A stretch of DNA of 17,378 nucleotides from Opitutia bacterium (GTDB lineage: Bacteria > Verrucomicrobiota > Verrucomicrobiia > Opitutales > Coraliomargaritaceae): contig JABJQI010000031.1 in NCBI GenBank assembly GCA_018663485.1, positions 1-17,378 of the forward strand, in the 5' to 3' direction. The notes beneath the pieces were generated by a model that was given only the letters and a program-made list of their open reading frames with translations, was not told the origin of the DNA and ran no database searches. Position numbers and translations under genes: made by a program. Below are positions 12,723 to 17,378 of the stretch, one piece after another. The number at the start of each line of letters is the position of its first letter. Position 1 is the first letter of the stretch.

Positions 12723-14234
12723 TTAATCGTTAAGGTCGAGTTCTGCTTGAGCGCTGGCAGATTTTGCAGCTTTCGAATGGCTTCGTACTGTTTTGCGACT
12801 GCCGTGTTGCTTGACGATGGCTTGTGCCTCATTAAAAAAACCGTCGCCGCGCCGAAGTGCGTAAATTCGCTGCATGGCTTGTCTGCGCGCAAGCTTTTCA
12901 TCGACGATTGGTAGTGGGTAGCCATTTAGTTTATGCGGCAGTACCCATGGCTGATGGATGCTTTGAGCCGAATAATCGGCGAGTTCTGGGACCCATTTAC
13001 GGATGAACTGCCCTTCGGGATCATGATCCATACTCTGTTTGATCGGGTTATAGGCGCGGATGGTATTAATGCCGGTGGTGCCCGACTGCATTTGACACTG
13101 ACTGTAGTGAATGCCTGGTTCGTAGTCGGTGAATAGCCGTGCGAGGTGTAGCGAGGGTGCTTTCCAATCAAGCCAGAGGTGGTAACTGGCGAAGCTCATC
13201 AGCATCGCACGCATGCGAAAATTAATCCACCCGGTAGCATTCAGCGCCCGCATGCAGGCATCGATCATGGGGTAGCCGGTGCGCCCTTTTTGCCATGCCT
13301 CGAAGCGGTCCCTGTCGGGCGTCTTATCGCGCAGCGAATCGTACGCAGTGTGGAAGTTTTCGAATTCGATGCGGGGTGCGTCTTCGATTTTTTGGATGAA
13401 GTGACAGTGCCAGTGCAGCCTGCTGTTAAAGGATCGAAGTGCCGCAGGCCATTTTCCTTTTTGTCCCCGTGCTTGTGATTTGACTGCCAGGCTGCGTTGT
13501 TGGCAGGCAGCAACAATTTCGCGCAATGAAAGGGTGCCGAAGGCGATGTGGGCGGAGAGTCGCGAACAACTGTCAAAGGCAGTCACGGGCGAAGACATTT
13601 CACTGCTGTAATATTCGCCGCGCGAGTGCAGAAAACTTTCGAGCAGCGCGAGTGCATGGCTGCGGCCACCTGGCTGGGTGGCTTCCAAGTGCGTCGGGTG
13701 TAGGTTTAAGTCGCTGGCCGCAGGCATCAATTCTGAAGTTGTAGCGACTGACTGTAATGCCTGTGGTGCGTCGAGGCAGACTTGGTTCATCAGCGCTTGC
13801 CATTGGCGACTCCAGCCATCGCGATTGTGCCGCCCACGGACCACTGCAAATTGCCGTGGTTGGTACCATGGGATGTTCTGCTGACGTGCCCATCGTTGAA
13901 CGCTCCGATCTCTACGGTAAGTCCAGTCGTTCCAGGTTTCCTGATGCGACCAAAGTGCTTCGATCGCGTGTTCGTCGTGCAACGCCTGCAAAATATCACT
14001 GGCGTTGCCACAGCGAACGACCAGTGGGATACCGTAGTGCTCAATCAGCTGTGCATCGAGTTCAGCAAGGCTTTCATTGAGAAAGCAATAGTGGCGATGA
14101 CTGAGGTCGGGTTGTTGCCAGAGCTCGGGCTCCAAAATATACAGCGGCACAATCGGGCCCTGGCGAGCCGCTTCGCTGAATGCCTGGTGGTCGATAATTC
14201 TCAAGTCGCGCTTGAACCAAACTACGTGTGCCAT
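12723..14234 (-). CDS. Photolyase/cryptochrome-family flavoprotein
   Basis: A 503-aa photolyase-family protein. An N-terminal antenna-type Rossmann domain starts MAHVVWFKRDLRIIDH. The FAD-binding helical domain carries ARGQKGKWPAALRSF (255-269), FEAWQKGRTGYPMIDACMRAL (311-331), TGWINFRMRAML (334-345) and LDWKAPS (355-361). It matches a subfamily with DYEPGIHYSQCQMQSGTTGIN (370-390) and NPIKQSMDHDPEGQFIRKWVPEL (396-418). In E. coli CPD photolyase the equivalent segment holds W382 (electron chain) and W384 (lesion contact); neither tryptophan is present here, while W357 seems to match W359. It may therefore repair another lesion or act as a sensor. The basic tail (about 478-503) is extra. It starts 17 bases after the FeS photolyase stop, second in its operon. 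Confidence 0.88.
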   Translation of the reverse strand: MAHVVWFKRDLRIIDHQAFSEAARQGPIVPLYILEPELWQQPDLSHRHYCFLNESLAELDAQLIEHYGIPLVVRCGNASDILQALHDEHAIEALWSHQETWNDWTYRRDRSVQRWARQQNIPWYQPRQFAVVRGRHNRDGWSRQWQALMNQVCLDAPQALQSVATTSELMPAASDLNLHPTHLEATQPGGRSHALALLESFLHSRGEYYSSEMSSPVTAFDSCSRLSAHIAFGTLSLREIVAACQQRSLAVKSQARGQKGKWPAALRSFNSRLHWHCHFIQKIEDAPRIEFENFHTAYDSLRDKTPDRDRFEAWQKGRTGYPMIDACMRALNATGWINFRMRAMLMSFASYHLWLDWKAPSLHLARLFTDYEPGIHYSQCQMQSGTTGINTIRAYNPIKQSMDHDPEGQFIRKWVPELADYSAQSIHQPWVLPHKLNGYPLPIVDEKLARRQAMQRIYALRRGDGFFNEAQAIVKQHGSRKTVRSHSKAAKSASAQAELDLND

Positions 14235-14251
14235 CGTCGATTAGTCAGTGC

Positions 14252-15787
14252 TTATACGATTTCACCTGCATCAAGTGCCTTTAAAAACCGGGTACTGTCT
14301 GCGCGGATTAGGTCTACTTTCGTGGCGTCCATTTTACCCAAGGTTCGGTAGGGCATGCCCATTCGTGGGTTTGCTCCAAGCTTGTCTTGCTGGCGGATTA
14401 GGAAATCCCAATAGAGATAATTAAACGGGCAGGCGTCCGGCCCGTTCTTTTTTGAAACTTTGTAAGAACAGCCTTTGCAATAGTCTGACATGCGGTTGAT
14501 GTAGGCTCCACTCGCTGCGTAGGGCTTCGATGCGAGTACACCACCGTCGGCGAATAGTACCATACCACTCACATTGGGTAGCTCTACCCATTCGTACGCA
14601 TCCGCATAGACGATCCAGAACCATTGGTTGACTTCTTTGGGGTTGAGCCCAGCCAACAGCGCAAAATTGCCGAGCACCATTAACCGCTGGATGTGGTGGG
14701 CATGTGCATTTGTTTTGGTTTCGACCACACATTGCCGCAGGCAGTTCATCTTAGTCGCGGCGCTCCAGTAAAATTCTGGCAGCGGTCGCTCTGCATCTAG
14801 AAAATTTTCCGATACGTAATCCGGCATCTTTAGCCAATAGATCCCGCGCACATATTCGCGCCAACCCAGTATTTGACGGATGAAGCCCTCGGCGGCATTG
14901 AGTGGGGCAAGTCCGTCGCGATAGGCTTGCTCCACTTTTTGGATACATTCGAGCGGGCTGAGTAGCCCGCAATTGATGTAGAAGCTGAGATGCGAGTGAT
15001 ACATCCAAGGCTCACCTTGCAGCATCGCATCTTGGTAGTCACCAAAATGGCCCAGTCGCTCTCGGATGAATTGCTCGAGAGCCTGCTGAGCTTGGGCTGC
15101 AGTCACAGCAAAATGAAATGGCTCCAAGTCGCCAAAATGCTCACTAAACTCGCGATCGACTAATTCGAGCACTTCTTGCGTGATGCTGTCTGGCTCACTC
15201 AGGTAGGTCGCCGGGATGTCCAGCCCACTCTTCGCGGGCTTGCGGTTCTCGGCGTCATAGTTCCACTGCCCGCCGACTGGCTGGTCGCCCTCCATTAGGA
15301 TTCCATAGGTGCGGCGCATCTCGCGGTAAAAAAATTCCATGCGCAATTGTTTGCGACCCTCGGCCCATGTTGCGAAAGTATCCTTAGTGCATAAAAATCG
15401 GTTATCGTCACGAATTTCCAGCGGAATAGGGAAGTGCGTTTTCCAGCTTTCAACCTCTTTGAGCACGGCATATTCGCTCGGCTCGGTGACGATGATTTGC
15501 TCTGGACTGAGCGCTTCAATCGCCCGCTCCAGCTCACCAGACAAACTGCCCGCATTGTCGGGGGCGTCATATGGGATGTATCGTGTGCGGTAGCCAGCTG
15601 CTTCTAGTTCTGCAGCAAAATGCCGCATGGCAGAAAAAATGAAGGCGATCTTTTTTTTGTGGTGCCGGACCCGCGTCGCTTCGTTACGTACTTCGCACAG
15701 CAACACCACATCCCGGGCCGCATCGATATCCGACAGGCTGGCAATCTGATGACTGAGTTGATCACCTAAAATAACACGTAAAATCAT
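14252..15787 (-). CDS. Iron-sulfur bacterial cryptochrome/(6-4) photolyase (FeS-BCP, PhrB/CryB class)
   Basis: A 511-aa protein that aligns with Agrobacterium PhrB with an offset of about one residue. The [4Fe-4S] ligands are C349 (TKMNCLRQ), C437 and C440 (YCKGCS) and C453 (DACPFN), matching PhrB C350, C438, C441 and C454. The two catalytic histidines are H364-H365 in AHAHHIQRL. W341 and W389 fit the electron path to FAD. The N-terminal antenna fold, LRVILGDQLS, is the part that binds a lumazine chromophore in the family. This supports light-driven repair of (6-4) photoproducts. It is the first gene of a leftward operon with the second photolyase paralogue. The promoter-like TTGATA-N16-TATAAT is immediately upstream of the ATG, leaving almost no leader. 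Confidence 0.93.
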   Translation of the reverse strand: MILRVILGDQLSHQIASLSDIDAARDVVLLCEVRNEATRVRHHKKKIAFIFSAMRHFAAELEAAGYRTRYIPYDAPDNAGSLSGELERAIEALSPEQIIVTEPSEYAVLKEVESWKTHFPIPLEIRDDNRFLCTKDTFATWAEGRKQLRMEFFYREMRRTYGILMEGDQPVGGQWNYDAENRKPAKSGLDIPATYLSEPDSITQEVLELVDREFSEHFGDLEPFHFAVTAAQAQQALEQFIRERLGHFGDYQDAMLQGEPWMYHSHLSFYINCGLLSPLECIQKVEQAYRDGLAPLNAAEGFIRQILGWREYVRGIYWLKMPDYVSENFLDAERPLPEFYWSAATKMNCLRQCVVETKTNAHAHHIQRLMVLGNFALLAGLNPKEVNQWFWIVYADAYEWVELPNVSGMVLFADGGVLASKPYAASGAYINRMSDYCKGCSYKVSKKNGPDACPFNYLYWDFLIRQQDKLGANPRMGMPYRTLGKMDATKVDLIRADSTRFLKALDAGEIV

Positions 15788-15788
15788 A

Positions 15789-15816
15789 ATTATATAAACG
15801 TGCCGCGAGCTATCAA
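15789..15816 (-). promoter_or_regulatory. Promoter-like sequence abutting the FeS photolyase start
   Basis: On the minus strand, TTGATA (15811-15816) and TATAAT (15789-15794) are 16 bases apart, an excellent sigma70 match. Only one base separates the -10 box from the ATG at 15787, so a normal start point would fall inside the first codons. Either transcription begins at the ATG from an overlapping TTTATA, giving a leaderless mRNA, or the real promoter is elsewhere. Confidence 0.4.
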
Positions 15817-16030
15817 ACTTACATGCTGTAGTGAATTAGTGTTAAAGTGAGTCGGTTTCAGCCAGGGCAGCCCGCGCTTTGCTTGTATTGCGCCACCTCG
15901 TGTTACTCTGGGCAGTCTGCTTCGATGGTATTAATTGCAACTTTAAGTGTGACCGATGACCTCGGATTAGACCAGCGACTCCTATCGCCATTGCGCTTGC
16001 TGCACGCAGTTCGTCCCGCATGTTTGGCAT

Positions 16031-17089
16031 ATGTCATCCGAACAGAATCCTGAACCACACAAGCGCCGAGTGCGTTACAAGGGCAAGAACCCGCGTCGCT
16101 TTGAGGACAAATATAAGGAGCTCAATCCCGAGCGCTACACCGACACCGTCGCCCATGTACTCGCGGCTGGTAAAACGCCCGCAGGGCAGCACGTGCCGAT
16201 CATGCTGGACGAGATTATGCAGGCGCTCTCGGTGGTGCCAGGTGAGCGGGCGGTCGACTGCACGCTTGGTTATGGAGGTCACGCCGCAGAACTGTTGAAA
16301 GCCGTACAGCCTGCTGGCCGCTTGCTGGCAGTCGATCAAGATCCCATCGAATTGCCAAAAACGCAGGCGCGTCTGTGCTCAGCTGGCTTTCCGGCAGAAT
16401 CCCTACACTGCGAGCGTACTAACTTTGTCGCCCTGCACGCAGTGCTGGGTAAGGTCGGTTGGCACGACGGGGCCGATGCTATACTTGCCGACTTAGGTGT
16501 CTCTTCGATGCAGATCGATAATCCAGCTCGCGGGTTCAGTTTTAAACATCAAGGACCGCTCGATATGCGAATGAATCCGAATAAGGGCATCTCAGCCAGC
16601 GCCTGGATCGAACAATTAAACGAACCAGATCTCGCGGCTCTGTTGCGCGAAAATGCGGATGAGCCCAACGCGGCACGTTTAGCCACCGCCTTGGCTGGAC
16701 AAATATTTGAGACCACTGCTGAACTCGCTCACGCGATTGAGCAGGCGCTACCGAAATCCTTTGGCGAAGATCTGATCAAACTCAGTCAGCGACGTGTCTT
16801 CCAGGCCCTCCGTATTGCGGTCAACGATGAGTTCAAAGTCCTTGACGGCTGGCTGCGCGGCCTCCCTGACTGCCTGAGGGGCGGTGGGCGCGTTGCTGTG
16901 CTGACTTTCCATAGTGGCGAGGATCGACGGGTCAAAAAGGCCTTCCAGGCGGGACTGATAGATGGACGTTACAGTGCGATCAGCGAAAGCGTCATCCGCG
17001 CTTCCCTCAGTGAGCAGCGCGACAATCCTCGGTCCAGCTCTGCAAAACTGCGTTGGGCAGTGAGGGCGCCGACTGCTGCGTCGCTCTAG
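16031..17089 (+). CDS. rsmH: RsmH-type 16S rRNA (cytosine1402-N4)-methyltransferase with N-terminal extension
   Basis: A 352-aa SAM-dependent methyltransferase of the RsmH/MraW family. Motifs: HVPIMLDE (54-61), DCTLGYGGHA (76-85; SAM motif I), VDQDP (101-105), LADLGVSSMQIDNPARGFSF (152-171), GPLDMRM (175-181), RRVFQALRIAVNDE (254-267), LTFHSGEDRRVK (291-302), and the terminal SSSAKLRWA. About 52 basic, charged residues (KRRVRYKGKNPRRFEDKYKE...) precede the catalytic fold; typical RsmH starts near HxPVLLxE. The family motif FHSLEDR has G for L. Standard rsmH sits in the division/cell-wall cluster; here it follows a photolyase operon, so it may be a second, variant paralogue. It would methylate 16S rRNA in the decoding region or a related target. 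ATG 16031 has no Shine-Dalgarno. Confidence 0.85.
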   Translation: MSSEQNPEPHKRRVRYKGKNPRRFEDKYKELNPERYTDTVAHVLAAGKTPAGQHVPIMLDEIMQALSVVPGERAVDCTLGYGGHAAELLKAVQPAGRLLAVDQDPIELPKTQARLCSAGFPAESLHCERTNFVALHAVLGKVGWHDGADAILADLGVSSMQIDNPARGFSFKHQGPLDMRMNPNKGISASAWIEQLNEPDLAALLRENADEPNAARLATALAGQIFETTAELAHAIEQALPKSFGEDLIKLSQRRVFQALRIAVNDEFKVLDGWLRGLPDCLRGGGRVAVLTFHSGEDRRVKKAFQAGLIDGRYSAISESVIRASLSEQRDNPRSSSAKLRWAVRAPTAASL

Positions 17090-17257
17090 ATCCTACTGCA
17101 CTCTTGATGCAGCGCGCCAGCCGGTATCCGCTGTCAAAGTCTTTATTTAAAGCGATTGAACCTTTCTCTGAACGACTCAAAATTAATCATTTTAAAGCTT
17201 AAAGTAATGGTTAAGCTAATTCTGAAAATTTAATTGCCTCAGCACGTAACCCGTCCG

Positions 17258-17378
17258 ATGAAATATAGACCCTTGCAACTTCTTTTTCCTGGGCTCGTCG
17301 TGGTAGCCACGATCATAAGCTATAGCGTATTTTTAGACCAAAATACGCCCGCCGAAAGTGATGCGAACGCAGCACTCG
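17258..17378 (+). CDS. N-terminus of a membrane-anchored or exported protein (3' end off window)
   Basis: The first 40 codons of a gene that runs past the right edge. A hydrophobic stretch LLFPGLVVVATIISYSVFL (about 8-26) follows three short polar residues and a positive charge, indicating a signal anchor or uncleaved signal peptide, and then an Asp/Glu/Ala-rich linker. No domain is visible yet, so the product cannot be named. The 168 bases before it are AT-rich (about 17140-17240) and may hold its promoter. Confidence 0.5.
   Translation, partial: MKYRPLQLLFPGLVVVATIISYSVFLDQNTPAESDANAAL

Noticed and set aside
13782..14351. 189-aa open frame on the plus strand
   Set aside because: Antisense across the junction of both photolyase genes; no family resemblance.
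15842..16030. 62-aa minus-strand frame and overlapping plus-strand frame before rsmH
   Set aside because: No motif, no ribosome-binding site, and both frames are open in the same region, which suggests chance.
17096..17112. CTGCA-N7-TGCAG hairpin after rsmH as a terminator
   Set aside because: Only five base pairs and no following T-run.
1..17378. CRISPR arrays, tRNA/rRNA genes, transposases, attachment sites
   Set aside because: No regularly spaced repeats, cloverleaf sequence, transposase frame or terminal inverted repeats were seen.

Overview
The window most resembles a chromosomal piece of a marine Verrucomicrobiota bacterium (Opitutia/Puniceicoccales type, e.g. a Coraliomargarita/Lentimonas relative). 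This is an inference from an exported GH29 fucosidase beside sugar-catabolic genes, starts that mostly lack Shine-Dalgarno sequences, moderate GC, and many short, mostly single-gene, alternately oriented units. There is no rRNA gene to confirm it.

Left part (1-8285) is a carbohydrate-use locus. A leftward operon, in transcription order, encodes a 764-aa fusion (membrane di-iron desaturase/hydroxylase + Rieske ferredoxin + NqrF-type FAD/NADH reductase), a sugar porter, a sugar isomerase/epimerase-like TIM barrel, and a 3-hydroxyisobutyrate-dehydrogenase-family oxidoreductase that runs off the left edge. Divergently lies an AraC-type regulator with a cupin sensor domain, followed by a secreted alpha-L-fucosidase (GH29). 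A plausible reading is that fucose or a modified (for example O-methylated) deoxysugar is released outside, imported, oxidised by the self-sufficient oxygenase and processed further. The substrate cannot be read from sequence.

Middle part (8539-12658) holds small accessory genes. A bacterial oxygenase-only nitric oxide synthase lies in a leftward unit behind a 51-aa lysine-rich microprotein that has its own good promoter and ribosome-binding site. After it come a DUF2062-like membrane protein, two convergent DoxX-like membrane proteins, a 74-aa hypothetical protein and an exported CIA30-like protein.

Right part (12723-17378) has a leftward two-gene photolyase operon: first an iron-sulfur bacterial cryptochrome/(6-4) photolyase with all four cluster cysteines, then a second photolyase/cryptochrome paralogue whose active-site segment lacks the tryptophans of classical CPD photolyases. 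It is followed rightward by an RsmH-type 16S rRNA methyltransferase with an N-terminal extension, and by the first 40 codons of a membrane-anchored protein.

The two most notable items are the tripartite oxygenase fusion within a sugar locus, and a nitric oxide synthase with a divergent heme/arginine pocket, linked to a new microprotein and lying 3 kb from a photolyase pair.
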